Source of the DNA: Mercurialis annua
Lineage: Eukaryota > Streptophyta > Magnoliopsida > Malpighiales > Euphorbiaceae
DNA length: 64,000 bases
Reading direction: 5' to 3'
Assembly: GCF_937616625.2 (NCBI RefSeq)
Contig: NC_065570.1
Location: 26,126,046 to 26,190,045 of the forward strand
Positions within the stretch are counted from its first letter, which is position 1. Each line of letters starts with the position of its first letter. Of the stretch, positions 35,227 to 47,178 are shown piece after piece. A model generated the notes under the pieces. The model did no database searches and was not told the origin of the DNA. It worked only from the letters and a program-made list of their open reading frames with translations. A program made the position numbers and the translations under genes.

Positions 35227-36273
35227 TGTTTGCACCAAAATTAAAAATATGGCCAAAAGGCCATAAAAGCCCATATTCTTTTAAAAGATAGGAAAAAGCT
35301 ACCGTGTATAATTGGCTAAGATTTGACCAAAGATATTTCAGAGGTTTATTTCAGAGGTTTTGACCAAGATTTGACGAAAGATAATTTCAGAGGTTTATTT
35401 CAGAGGTTTTGGCTAAGATTTGACCAAAGATAATTTCAGAGGTTTATTTTAAGAGGTTGATTAGTTTGACTCCAGAAGTTGATTTCCACAGGTTAATTTC
35501 TAGAGTTTAATTTCTAGAGGTTGATTTCCAGAGGTCGGCTCCAGGAGTTAATTTCTAGAAGTTGACTACTCCAGAAGTTTAATTTCAGAAGTTAATTTCC
35601 AGAAGTTAATTCCAAAGGTTGACTCAATCTATTTCAGAGGTTGATTTTAGATGATTGGTTTCAGAGGTTGATTCCAGAAGTTGACGAGTTATTCCTAGAA
35701 GTTTCAAAAGGCCTAAGTCCATTTTCAGAAGGTTAAGCTCATGTTCTAAATGGCCATTAAATTATGTTTTAAATGGCCCATAAGCCCAAGAAGGTTATTT
35801 TCAGAAGATTAGAAGTCAAAAAGCACGAGCAGAAGCAACAAGACACGATTGGCAGTTTTTGAAGGTGGAAAAGAACGTGTGCAGTTGAAAGATGAAGCAA
35901 CAGTTTTCAAGTGATAAAATCTATTAATAGGACAAGAGCAGGAAGAGAAAACCCCCGATCAAATCCAACAAAAACCAGCCCAAAGGCAAAAACACTCAAC
36001 ACTTAGCATTCTCAGTTTTCTTCAATCAGTAAAGAACTTTACGATTGAACTTTTGCAATTTCTACTCAAACACTTGTATTTTCATTTCATTCAATTAGTA
36101 AACACATTTACAATTGGATTCTTTGTTTTAGCATCACTTGATTGGAGTACTTGTTATAAGGTTAACCAAACCCCAATCGCTCGTTTAAGAAGTTAAGTTA
36201 CATTTTGGAATCCGCTTCCTGGCACGCCCGCATTTCACACGCTTGTTGTTACAAACGCAAAACGCCAGTAACA
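35227..36273 (+). repeat. E 3' LTR
   Basis: It is the same length as the 5' LTR. The differences I see are agagtttaat versus agaggttaat near 35512, and two changes at the TATA region (aaatctattaatagg versus aagtctataaatagg). Confidence 0.95.
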
Positions 36274-36738
36274 ACGAGATATATACGTATATGTTGTTTC
36301 GATGAGACAGGCATACATGATATGTTTTTTGAAATGAAGTTTCTAGGAGAGCTATTGCCTCCTATGAATAGAATATAATTGATATGATTGCAATTTGATG
36401 TCATATATATATGTGTGTGCTTAGCATCAAATAACGCGAGTGATGCTATTGAATTCGATTGATCAAAATATCAGAAAGAGTATGAGGAAGAAATGTAAAG
36501 TTATAGAAGTGGAAGAACTTGTCAGGTACAGAGTTCAAAGGTCTAGAAAACTTACAAAACTCGAAGTTTATAACTTTTAAAAGTTATTTGTTTAACGATT
36601 CTGAAAGCATAATTGTGCCTAGACCCGATACAAAAATACATGATTGCCACGACATTGATAGGAATGCATCACTGCATACATCAATTCATGCATTAATAGG
36701 ACATGCATCATATGCATTATGCTCCGACAAGGATATGA

Positions 36739-36784
36739 CAACTCTTTGGGGATGAGAGACGTCATCACCCTAGTGCACAATTTT
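36739..36784 (+). other. 46-bp conserved block, copy in C
   Basis: It reads caactctttggggatgagag, acgtcatcaccc, then gcacaattt. It matches A (16824-16869, minus) and F (51632-51677). The inverted pair GATGA/TCATC surrounds gagacg. Confidence 0.85.
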
Positions 36785-37730
36785 GCTAAGATTTAAATGA
36801 AATTTTCAAATGAGTCGTTTTATTTGAAAGAGTTTTCAAGAAGTTTTGTTTATATGTAAGTATACCTAGACCAGAACTCTGTGACAGAAGTGAAGTGCTC
36901 GCGAGCAAGCTGCGATCAAGGCTACGAGGCTAATGAATACGTATAGGATATGAACTTAGCCTAGATTAAATAGACTAGTATACAATTAGAATAGTAAATG
37001 TGTTCGGATAATAATTCATATTTGATTAACAACGAGTTAGAACATGTATGTTGTGTTTTGATATTCTTGATTTTTAATTAAGTCCATGTGAGCGATATGC
37101 TCGCAAGACTTAAGTTATGATGCGTAATCAAGGAAATCTAGGGAACACTGATTTTCTTGAATCCGGTCAACATAGATGCTTATAGCTATGATAGTAATAT
37201 GCGTATAACATATACAGTGCGAGTATATGTTTTGATAATTTGCTAAGTCTACGATGAGTTAAAACACTCAGAAGACTTACAATAAGAGACGTAATCATAG
37301 AAGGCCAAAAGGAAGGAGATGTTCCTAAAGTCCAACGTACGTGGACAATGATTAATCGTGATGGTTAGTAGGTGTTATATTTTAAGGAATTTATCAGTAT
37401 TCCTTTATATAATCGCTATATTATGAACATAGAAATGCACGAACGCGCGCTGTTGCATAGAAAGTATGTGAGGCGCGAGAAGAAGATCGAGGTAACAAAA
37501 GCGAATGCAACCCAGTCCAGTTGACCAGTAAAGGCCAGAAACGAGATGAAGGTCAATGGGAACATAACTAGATAAGGTCGGAATATACAGGCATTGAAAG
37601 TACCGCAGTAACCCAATGTCGTTATGAATCAGTTAGCCGTAAAAGTAACTGATATAAGGAATTATATGTCAATAAGAGGACGATGGATATAAAGATAGTA
37701 TCAACGTGAAGAAAGGGACACCTATAAAGG

Positions 37731-37898
37731 TTTGATATTGATATACATAGGTTAAGACTAAAAGAGTTTGACGGATCAAGCGGTATGCTAGATCCTCTAG
37801 GAAATGTAAAGAGGTTTGATATTGATATAGACAGGTTAAGACTAAAAGAGTTTGACGGATCAAGCGGTATGCTAGATCCTCTAGGAAAAGTAAAGTAA
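37731..37898 (+). repeat. 84-bp tandem duplication in C
   Basis: Two nearly identical units start tttgatattgatata at 37731 and 37815 and include gacggatcaagcggtatgct. The close match suggests a recent local duplication. Confidence 0.9.
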
Positions 37899-38364
37899 CA
37901 TGTTCGTATACATCGAACGAATGAAGGATAAATACTATTGTTGATTAAGATGTTGATGAAAGGTTTAAACCCATGAATAGTTTGACAAGTAATTAGAGCA
38001 GTAATAGATTAGATAGTATGAATTAAGTTTGTGACCCGACTTGAGGAACTCGTTTTACCATTAGTTCCGGTTAAGGATAATCGGGAAAGAATAAGGTACT
38101 TAGATTAGAAAATATAATGAAAATGAGTAATTGAAATATACGATAAGAAAGATCGAGAGATAAATTACAAGAACTGCAGTTGCGGTGGATTAAAAGTTGA
38201 AACTTCAACCTCAAGGTATCAATTATGAAGCGAAACAGTAGGCGGTGGAAAGTTCAAATGTAAAGGATGCTTGTGAAGTGCTAAACCTTAAACTTTAAAT
38301 TTGATCGATATAGAAGATTGATTATGATCCTTAAAGGATTAAGATGTGTTAGACACGAACAAAC

Positions 38365-38667
38365 TTGTTTGATATAGTCCCAGAAGGAGATCCTCAGGAA
38401 GAGGACTTCGGGGAAGGAGAGTTATTAGACGAGTCCGATGTCGAGGAGTACCGGAATAAGCATTTCTTGTCCAGTGTACGGAAATATCACAATCTAAGGG
38501 AAGATGCAGAGATAGTCAACGGTCAGGCACAAGTGGCTCTGAATCAGGTTAGGAGGCAAATGCGCTCCTGTGCACGAGGAATGCTACCAGTGGGACTGTA
38601 TTCCACTAACTTTTTGCGTACAGTCAAGAGAGTACCAAAAGTATATGACATATATGATAAGGTATAA
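38365..38667 (+). CDS. C short acidic Gag-like frame
   Basis: This 100-residue open frame has an acidic first third (EGDPQEEDFGEGELLDESDV), then EEYRNKHFLSSVRKYHNLRE and QAQVALNQVRRQMRSCARGM, ending LPVGLYSTNFLRTV. It matches F (50148-50929) closely through these segments, and A more distantly. Because F continues into GLGPEF, a Gag landmark also in B, I infer a shrunken Gag. It is open here but lacks the MSG start seen in A and F, so it may be truncated at the front. Confidence 0.6.
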   Translation: MFDIVPEGDPQEEDFGEGELLDESDVEEYRNKHFLSSVRKYHNLREDAEIVNGQAQVALNQVRRQMRSCARGMLPVGLYSTNFLRTVKRVPKVYDIYDKV

Positions 38668-40259
38668 AGATTCAACGGTAGATTATGGATTATAAGAGAT
38701 CAGTTAAAGTAATTATTGTTAAGAAAGTATGAACAACCTGCGTATGACGCAAGGAACTCGATAAGAGTGATTGAGGAAAAGAAAACGAGAAAAGTCACGT
38801 GAAGAGTTCAAAAGGGGATTAGAAAATGGAATTCTATATAGTCGCGGACACATAGAAACAAAGAAGGATAAAGAGGAACGAGACATAAGATGAGATTTTA
38901 TTGACAGTTAAGATGTCAGTAAAAGCACAATAGTATAAGATGTAAACAATCGAGAGCGCACGCCGTCGATAATTCAAGCAAAAGAAACTGCGATCCATTA
39001 TTTAATTGGAGATCGACGTTCAGAGTGCTGAAACAAGAAATATTTGAAATACGAGATGATACAAGTATAAGATCGACTTTACAGACAGCCATGAAGACAA
39101 TACAAATACGATCAGATGATACATATACGACTAAGAACGCACTACATCGAGAAATTCAGACAAAGAAGGCAACAACTCTCTATTATGATCGATGTTGTGG
39201 ATATTAAAAGTGAGTAATACACAATATACAAGATGCGATGAGAAGGAAGGCAAAGAATGCAATAGAACATAATTACGAGACACGATAGAAGCGCGAATAA
39301 GGAACGCAAGAAGAATACCATAGGATCATAGCATTTAAGCTATTAATCCTATTGGTTGACTAAGACAAGAGGTCAAAGGAAAATTACAAAGAAGTACATC
39401 TACGATATGGATAAAAGCAAGAATAACAAGTGAAGTAACCATATCGTGGATAGTAATGAGAAGTAAGCTAACGCTACATGATAATAAAAGTAAATAAAGA
39501 CCTTATAAGGATATGTGAGGATTCACCTCATGAATAACCAAGATAAGTGACAGTAAGAGAAGTAATAGTAATACAAAAGAGGATAACGGTTAAGGGAATA
39601 AGTTCCTAGCACTACGATGAAAAACAATCGGATGACAGCAACATTAATACAAAAGGAACTACTTAAGTAGAGAAGCATGAGCCAATTGAGTATTCACATT
39701 ACTTAACAAGGAACAATGATAGGATTCGACGTATTGAACAAAAGTAAAGAATCAAGGATAGAGAGTCGTAAGTACATATGTATACGACTAATATTATCAT
39801 AAGATAAGATGTTTGAAATCAAGATCAAGTCGTAATAACGACTGAATGAAGAAGATTGAATAGTGCGAACTAAGGGGTTGTCTACATCAGCCGGCGATGA
39901 ATAAGAAAAACCTAAGAATCAGGACTATCATCTTTAGTGATGAGACGTCATTAGAACGAACTACCAATGAACATCAGTAAGGAACTGAAAGTTCAATTAT
40001 GAATACAAAGTTCATAGTAATAGATATCAGACAAAGAACAGATGAAAGAATTATGTATCCAAGATACAAGAGAAAAAGGTCACATAAAGAGATAAGGATA
40101 TGAAGGTCGTCAATGACAATTGACATTAATGTACAAGAAGTACCGAATTGGAATAATAACTCCACACGCCAACAAGTATCGTAAGATATACGGTATAATT
40201 ATGTATGTGGATTAAAATAAGTAAGAAGAGTATATGAAAATTCGAGAACAAATTTTTAT
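38668..40259 (+). other. C interior, second non-coding part
   Basis: About 1.6 kb are purine-rich on the sense strand, without a recognisable frame or domain. They end in gaaaattcgagaac just before the polypurine tract, matching gaaaattcgaggac before the F tract. This resembles decayed Pol C-terminal sequence. Confidence 0.6.
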
Positions 40260-40273
40260 AAAGGGGGGAAAAA
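40260..40273 (+). promoter_or_regulatory. C polypurine tract
   Basis: The run aaaggggggaaaaa is directly followed by the 3' LTR start TGTAATACCC. Confidence 0.92.
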
Positions 40274-42151
40274 TGTAATACCCAAAATATTTAAGTATTT
40301 AATAGGACCATGTGTTCAGTTCTGATTCGCCAGGGTGACGACATCGGAAATAATTTCCAAGAAATTAAGGTAAATAAGTTTTTAGTAGATCGGTCTTTGG
40401 AAATTAATTATGCGAAATTTAATATTATATTCCAATTCTAAAGTTGGAATTTAAGTTAAATGGAAAAATGTCAAGAAAAGTCCCAAATTAGAGTTCAGGG
40501 ACTGAAGTGGTAATTTAACCATGTAAATTCCAAAATGAAAATTATTTCGCCAAGGTCCGCGAAATGTTTTATAATATATGTGGTAAAAGTTTCGGGTCAA
40601 TCGGAGACCTTTTAAAATTTGGACGCGGATGCGTTTTGGACTAAATTGCAACTTTTGAAAAGTTGAAGGGCTAAAATATAAATTAGCCAATTAAAACTCG
40701 AGAATAGTAATTAAAAGATTATTGACGGAAGATAATAATTTTGAGTTAGTATTATTTATATAAATATAAATTATACGTGAGTAATCGAGTTAAAAAGGAT
40801 AATTTAATTATTTGGTTAAATTAGAAAGTTTAGAAGAGAAAATGATTTAAGTTAAAGAGTTAAAGGACCAAAATGGCTAATTAGCCAAATATATATGAAT
40901 CATTTGAAGAAGCTGGAATCATGCAGAGAAGAGGAAAGAAAGAAATGGTTCAGAGAAAGGAAAAACGACGATCGATTACGATCCGCCGCGGTTTCGCCGT
41001 TTCTCATCCAAATCGAGCGTTCTTCATATCGATTCGTTCAGAATTCGATTCTCTATCATCGTTAAGCTTCAAATCAAGGTAAATCGGATAAGTAACTGAC
41101 TCATCGACGAGTTACTAGACCGACAAGCTGGAATAGCTAAAGGATCAATCGACACATGGAGCTCGTGTTCATGGGATCTTTATACTATTATTATTCGGAA
41201 AGCGGTCACTGTGAGTGGCAAATTTACTTTCACGTATTATTATTATAAAAGTTAAATTCATACAATATGAATATTATTGTCAATATATCGTATGAAGATG
41301 ATTCGTTCGTATAAGGGATTATGTTTGATGAAATTGCTTATATGAATGCTGTTATATTCGTTGTTTTGAAGATGAGTGTCTAGTGTGCGGTCCGAAGAGA
41401 CCAACTACCTATAGGGTGTCAATAGGCTGCGTGATCATTAGTGAGTCAGTCTAGAGTGCCTGACTTTGTGATTAAGATTTAATATCTTTATGCATGATAT
41501 GATACGAATACGATACAAGGGTGAACTCAGTTACGGTGTAACCTAAGCCCCGTATTCAGTGGTTTGGACCCACCAGTGAGTGGGACTCACACTTTAAAAT
41601 TCTATACGAGAGAGAACTCGGCTACGGTGTAGTCTGGAGTCCCTGTATCTAGTGAGTTGGACTCACACATTGAAATTAAAAATGTTTGTTATCCACTTAT
41701 GTTATATTATATACGTATTAAGCATGCAATGCTATATTTTGATAATACCATGAGTAACTTGCAAACTCACTCAGTATTTTCCCAAATACTGACCCCTCAC
41801 TCTGATGTTTGCAGGTATTAGAAGTCGGATCAGACAAGCCATCTCCATTGTGCCAGAAGTCATTGGACTTGCACAAGTATGAGTTCCTAGAGCTGCAGTA
41901 TTCAGTAGTTGTCAATATTAAATGGACGCTTTAACTTCAAATGATATTTTATATTGTAAACTCTGATATGATACTTTAATATCTAAATGTATACTATTTA
42001 AAAGAGTTCTTCCAAAAATGTTTTAATATATATTATATATTATACTTTTATTTGCGAAATATTTTAGGTGGTTTCAGGCTTGCTACGAGTTTCGGAGCTA
42101 CCACTCCCATTCCCTAGCGCCGGTCTCGGCTTAATAAATTGGGTCATGACA
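40274..42151 (+). repeat. C 3' LTR
   Basis: This 1878-bp LTR matches the split 5' copy. Its hairpin has one mutated pair (CCTATAG...CAATAGG at 41408-41426). The shared tail is at about 42067-42151, ending GGGTCATGACA. Confidence 0.94.
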
Positions 42152-42156
42152 GTGCC

Positions 42157-42846
42157 ATTGTCAGACACTCTTTCAGTTTCAGGAAACTGAGCTCACACTG
42201 GTCCGTCCAGTTTAATTTCGCATTCTTCTGAGTCAGCTTTGTCAAAGGTACAGCGATCTTTGAAAAATCCTGTACAAATCGTCTATAGTACCCCGCTAAT
42301 CCGAGGAAACTTCGGACTTCAGTAACTGAGTCAGGTAGTTTCCACTCTATCACGGCTTCAATCTTCTTTGGGTCAACCTTAATACCGCTTTGTGATATCA
42401 CATGACCCAAGAAAGCTACTTCCTTTAGCAAAAATTCACACTTAGAGAATTTGGCATGAAGCTGATATTCTCTTAGTGTCTGTAGTACTATCCACAAATG
42501 TTGTGCATGCTCTTCTTCCGTACGTGAATAGATCAAAATATCATCAATAAATACGATCACGAACTGGTCCAAGAATGGCTTGAATATTCTATTCATCAAA
42601 TCCATGAATGTTGTTGGCGCATTGGTCAATCCGAATGAAATAACGAGAAACTCGTAGTGTCAAAGCAGTCTTCTGGATATCATCATCGTGAATCTTTTGA
42701 TGATGATAACCTGACCTTAAGTAAATCTTGGAGAAATACTTTGCTCCTTGTAGCTGGTCGAACAAATTGTCGATTCTAGGCAATAGATACTTGTTCTTGA
42801 TCGTTTCGTTATTCAACTGCCGATAATCGATGCAAAGTCGAAGCGA
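42157..42846 (-). pseudogene. B reverse transcriptase, central and C-terminal part
   Basis: One frame (42589-42816) has [20 protein letters not shown] and [11 protein letters not shown]. Another (42157-42629) has [36 protein letters not shown] with the catalytic FIDD box, and [21 protein letters not shown] frameshift with a small loss near 42650 separates them. The end abuts the C insertion at 42152. Confidence 0.88.
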
Positions 42847-43142
42847 TCAATCTTTCTTTTTCACAAATAACACTGGTGAACCCCATGGGGATACACTCAG
42901 TCTGATAAAACCACGATCAAATAACTCTTCTAGTTGATCTTTCAACTTTTTGAGCTCTACCGGCGCAATACAATAAGGAGGTATCAATATTGGCTTTGTG
43001 CCTGGAGCTAATTCGATACAGAACTCAATCTCGTGATCTAGGGGTAATCCAGGTAATTCTTCTGGAGAAACGTCTTGATATTTAGATACCACTCGTACAT
43101 CACTTAAACTTACGCTTTTATTCTCCGCGTCACGTACTATGG
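42847..43142 (-). pseudogene. B protease-RT linker and RT start
   Basis: The frame has YQDVSPEELPGLPLDHEIEF, then APGTKPILIPPYCIAPVEL, EELFDRGFIRLSVSPWGSPV and LFVKKKD, the usual Gypsy RT entry. It continues past solo LTR G into 45365-45480. A stop or shift follows KKKD at about 42847. Confidence 0.87.
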
Positions 43143-45359
43143 TGTCACGACCCAATCTCAGAGCCGAGACCGGCGCTAGGGAATGGGAGTGGTTGCTCCG
43201 AAACCCGTAGCAAGCCTAAAAACACGTGTCATGCATGACATAAATAAACACGTGTCATGCAGAAGCACACATGCCAGGCACACATATCCTCTGGCAGTCA
43301 CAATATATATAACGCAGCAAGCGTAAAACGTTTAAAACTTTAAAACATTAAAGTTATATTTACAGAAAACTACACATACAAGCTGACTTACAAAAAAACT
43401 TATCTACTGCAGCTCTAAGAGTAAAGTACTATTTCTTTACATACTCAAAAATACAGACTTCTGGAAGTAGGATAGAAGTCCGTTGCTTCAAAGCGTCTTT
43501 ATCCTGAAAGGAAATCTGTGAGGGGTCAGTATATTGGGATATACTGAGTTAGTTCATACATTTACTAATAAGTATTCAAATAAAATCATAAACGATACTT
43601 AATCGTATGCATCCAAGTACAGGATCCGAATGAAACCTTAATCCTCATACATACTAATAATCAATCGATCAACCCAATCATAAATATCAATTGCGAGTCC
43701 AACTCGCTGGTGGCCCAGCCACTAGATACGGGGACTCCAGACTACACCGTAGCCGAGTACTCTCTCGTATCGAAATCATAACCCAATCGTAAATGTCATA
43801 TTCATCATCAGCTCCCAGCTGAGTTATATCAAAAACTGGTGATCACACAGTCCTATTGTCGCCCAATAGGTAGCACGTTCCATCGGATCAATACTGGTTT
43901 CAAATCAAGCATATGCAATTCGTATAAAAGTTTCACATATAAAACATGCAGTTCAATTAATAAGCAATATAAAATAATTGCTTAAACATATACTTTAAAA
44001 GCAAATCATATAAACTCACAGAAAACGCTTATCCAAAAATACGTCGGGGCTTTAGAACGTCAAGCTTCCCGAACTACTGGTCCAGCTGCTTCTTGCCTCG
44101 CCGGATCTAAAACAATTTCAAAACATTTGACTCACATCAGAATCCTATTCTAAGATTGACTCTAGACTCGATACTCGACACATTTTACTTTCATTAATCG
44201 TCGTGCTTCTCACGCATATCCCATTAAATGATATCAAACTCGTTTACGGATCGCAATTTACTTCTAATTCAATCTTTTTATAACCTCATTAGGTTAACTA
44301 CTATTCGATTTCCGATTCAATACGTGAATTCCATTAATTCAATCGAGGTACGAAAATTCAGGGTGCGAGAATCGGAGGGTGCACGCTCGTGCAGGGAGGT
44401 ACACGTTCGTGTACCTTGATGGTACACGTTCGTGTACCTTGGTACACGGTCGTGTACCACATGTTGGTACACGGTCGTGTACCACATGTTGGTACACGTT
44501 CGTGTACCTTGGTACACGTTCGTGTACCATTGATGGTACACGTTCGTGTACCACAAGTACACGATCGTGTACTGTCGTGCACGATCCCCCGGAATCGATT
44601 TCCGAGGTTTCCGACCTCCTATATACGTAAAAACGCTCCAAACTCAACCAAAACGCGTATTCTAAGCTCAAAACACTATATATCAATCTTAAACTCGATA
44701 AAACGATAAAATCGTTTCGTGGCCTAAAACTTTGAATCGATATAACTTAAAATATATTCGACGAACGGTAAAACGTCAAGCTTACCGTGATTACCCGTCG
44801 AAATACGATCGTTTGGAGTTATAAAACGTCGGAAACGGACGAGAAACGAAAATCGCGCGACGAACCATACGTTATCGCCGTTGAGAACGAGAGAAAGAAG
44901 GAAAGGAGATGAAGGTTCTGATTCCTTCATTATGAAGGTTATCTTATATATAACCTGGCTAAATTGCGCTTTGGTCCTTGAAACTTTTCAAAGCTTGCAA
45001 TTTAATCCAAAACTTATTCAATTAATCTTTCTATTAATTCAAATACGTATTATTTATCTCCGAATAAATAATACTAACTTAAAATATAGATTTCCATCGA
45101 AAATCCTCAAATTTCTATTTTCGGGGTTAATTGGCTAATTTGCACTTTAGCCCCTAAACTTTTCAAAATTTACAATTTAGTCCCAAAATGCTTCCACATC
45201 CAACTTTTCAAATTAACTCCTTTAATCCCGCTAATTGACTCATTAAATTTTATTCTTGAATTTCCGATATAATTAATTTAAATTCTCCTTAATTTAATTT
45301 ATCGGAAATCACAACACGTGGCACGACATAATTATCTTAAAATATTTTGGGGTATTACA
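43143..45359 (-). mobile_element. Solo LTR G in B pol
   Basis: TGTCACGACCC at 43143 and GGGGTATTACA at 45359 bound a 2217-bp LTR on the minus strand, flanked by the 5-bp duplication tatgg (43138-43142, 45360-45364). It is close to D over its full length except 43620-43800, where it carries F/C-like sequence (agactacaccgtagccgagt). G-box at 45315-45320, palindrome array 44379-44583, hairpin 43852-43870. Confidence 0.94.
44379..44583. repeat. Palindrome array GTACACGTTCGTGTAC in G
   Basis: About nine units are present, including two separated by acatgtt and carrying ggtacacggtcgtgtacc. It is longer than the D array by about 45 bp. It generates overlapping open frames on both strands that are not genes. 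Confidence 0.92.
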
Positions 45360-45364
45360 TATGG

Positions 45365-45480
45365 CTAGGAATCCTTGGCATCCCTTCCTTAACATACGAC
45401 AAGCTTTAATTGCTGAAATAATACTTGTAGGAGATTCCGTCTTATCACCCTGAATTGAAACTGGTTCAATTCCAAGCGTG
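45365..45480 (-). pseudogene. B protease-RT linker fragment
   Basis: The minus strand encodes LGIEPVSIQGDKTESPTS and AIKACRMLRKGCQGF, a typical Gypsy segment between protease and RT. It lies between insertions H and G and joins the two flanking Pol pieces. Confidence 0.75.
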
Positions 45481-45483
45481 TTG

Positions 45484-46664
45484 CACTACTAGAAAACAGT
45501 CGATTTGCGACGGATTTTAGCGACGGATTTGAAATCCGTCGCTAAAATCAAAATTTGCGACGGATTTAGCGACGGATTCAAAATCCGTCGCTAAATCCTA
45601 AATAAAATTGGCGGGATTCATCCCGCCACTTTTAGCGACGGATTTTCGTCGCTAAAAGTGGCGGGATGAATCCCGCCAATTTATTTTTCACTTTTAGCGA
45701 CGGATTTTGTAATCCGTCGCTAAAAGTAATACATTTAGCGACGGAATACCACATCCGTCGCTAAATGCTTACTTTTAGCGACGGATTACTAAATCCGTCG
45801 CTAAAAGTATTATTTTTATTAAAAACATTATAATGAAAAATATATTTATTAAAACAAATATTTATTAATAAAAACAATATTAATTATAAAACAATTTATT
45901 AAAAAATTATTTTTTGTAATTATTTATTAATAAAATAATTATTTATTTATTATAATTATTTATTTAAAAATAATTATTTATTTATTATAATTATTTATTA
46001 ATAAAATAATTATTTATAACAAAATTATTATATTAGAATGTGGGAGTAAAGTGTAATAGTAATAATTTGTTGTTTTTATTTAAAATAATTATTAAAAATA
46101 ATTTATTTTATTAAAAAATAATTTATTTTATTTAAAAATAATTAGTATGAAAAAATAATTATTTTATATAATATGGGAGTAAATTGCGGGAGTACCTTTT
46201 TGTTATATTTAAATATAATATACATAGATATAAAACAAGAATCTGAGCTGGATAAGTTAGAGTCACGCGCGGGGGAACTACAAAGTTAAAGAGGAGTGGA
46301 TGGGAGTAATGTGAAGGATGGGTGACCTACTTGGAAGTTGGAAAATTTGCGATATTTGCGGGTCAATGCTGGTGTGTGTTGTATAGCCAGTGGGTGTGTG
46401 ACGGTGGTTGACCGTTTAAATAATATTTCATTTTACGATTTTTATTAAAAAATAATTTTTTTTTATTTTTAAAAATTTGCGACGGATTTAAATCCGTCGC
46501 AAAATCCGTCGCAAATTTTTTTAAATCCGTCGCAAAAAAAAAAGTATTTGGTCGCTGCAAAATTGGCGACCGGATATTTAGCCGTCGCTAAACACGTTTA
46601 GCGACGGAATTTAGCCATTTAGCGACGGAAAAATCCGTCGCTAAATGGCTGTTTTTTAGTAGTG
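45484..46664. mobile_element. H: non-autonomous CACTA element
   Basis: The element starts CACTACTAGAAAACAG and ends CTGTTTTTTAGTAGTG (the inverted repeat), with the 3-bp duplication ttg (45481-45483, 46665-46667). All three features are diagnostic of CACTA/EnSpm elements. Subterminal regions (45500-45810 and 46478-46645) are packed with gcgacggattt and aaatccgtcgc words. The centre is AT-rich and non-coding. At 1181 bp without a transposase it is non-autonomous. Confidence 0.94.
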
Positions 46665-46667
46665 TTG

Positions 46668-47131
46668 AACGCTACTGTCTTCTTCCGACAATCCACATTG
46701 GCATAGTGTTTATCTAGCCAATCCATTCCTAGTATGACGTCAAAAGATAATACTTCAAGTAATATCAAGTCCATAAGTAAATCTCGTTCTTGAACCTTCA
46801 CCGGACAAGAGGGATAAACGATACTAACATCTACACTTTCACCGACTGGGGTGGCTACTGACAAACGGTTCTTAAGGTACATTGGTTGCATTCCTAACTT
46901 ACTAGCGAAGCTAGGTGAAACAAATGAATGCGTAGCGCCCGGATCAAACAAAACTAATGCATCTTGAGAAGCGATAGGAAAGGTACCTTGCACAAATGCA
47001 TTGGAAGCCTGAGCTTCCTGAGGATTCAGTGCAAAAACCCTGGCCTGACTTCCACCAGCCTGTGAAATCTGACCAGTTCTGCGACCTCCGCCGTTTCTTC
47101 CTCCTCGATTTGCATAACCACGGCCTCTATG
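46668..47131 (-). pseudogene. B Gag C-terminus and protease
   Basis: The frame shows a Gly/Arg-rich stretch (HRGRGYANRGGRNGGGRRTG), then the retropepsin segment LVLFDPGATHSFVSPSFA and SFDVILGMDWLDKHYANVDC. H interrupts the frame after KKTVAFN, and F separates it from the zinc-knuckle part. Confidence 0.9.
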
Positions 47132-47172
47132 GCCAGTGTAATACCCCAAAATTTTTAATTATCTAATTGGAC

Positions 47173-47178
47173 CACGTG
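47173..47178 (+). promoter_or_regulatory. G-box near F LTR start
   Basis: CACGTG lies 37 bp from the LTR start. Equivalent positions in the 3' LTR (54027-54032), B (24439-24444), D (29590-29595), G (45315-45320) and A (21488-21493) are also CACGTG. G-boxes bind bZIP and bHLH factors. Confidence 0.65.

Larger units (their letters stand above)
30821..36273 (+). mobile_element. Young non-autonomous LTR retrotransposon E (Tat-like, gag-bearing)
   Basis: Two 1047-bp LTRs (30821-31867, 35227-36273) and the 5-bp duplication acgag (30816-30820, 36274-36278) define a 5.45-kb element inside the C interior. I count only about three differences between the LTRs, so the insertion is recent. The interior encodes a Gag-like repeat protein, a remnant of the Pol C-terminus, a minisatellite and a GC-rich segment. 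No protease, RT or RNase H is seen. The Pol remnant (WEGPFLVHKV, then FINEKYLKKYNP) suggests a Tat-lineage Gypsy origin. Confidence 0.93.
36279..38364 (+). other. C interior, first non-coding part
   Basis: No domain is recognised. It holds the 46-bp block at 36739-36784, a related upstream word ataattgtgcctag (36609-36622), the downstream word aactctgtgacag (36876-36888), and an 84-bp tandem duplication (37731-37898). The plus (sense) strand is purine-rich. Confidence 0.7.
26486..42151 (+). mobile_element. Non-autonomous LTR retrotransposon C (LARD-like), inserted in B pol
   Basis: The 5-bp duplication gtgcc (26481-26485 and 42152-42156) flanks TGTAATACC...GTCATGACA. The LTRs are 26486-30628 (1.9 kb once D is removed) and 40274-42151 (1878 bp). 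The interior is about 4.2 kb without E and encodes only a ~100-residue acidic frame. PBS and PPT are present. It splits B between RT and RNase H, and is on the opposite strand to B. Confidence 0.94.

Noticed and set aside
36519..36755. 78-residue plus-strand frame covering part of the 46-bp block in C
   Set aside because: The frame is not open in the corresponding parts of A and F, so the conservation of the block is not explained by it.
27394..45359. D and G as the two LTRs of one element
   Set aside because: Each has its own perfect 5-bp target duplication (cttta and tatgg), and they sit in different host elements; they are two separate solo LTRs.
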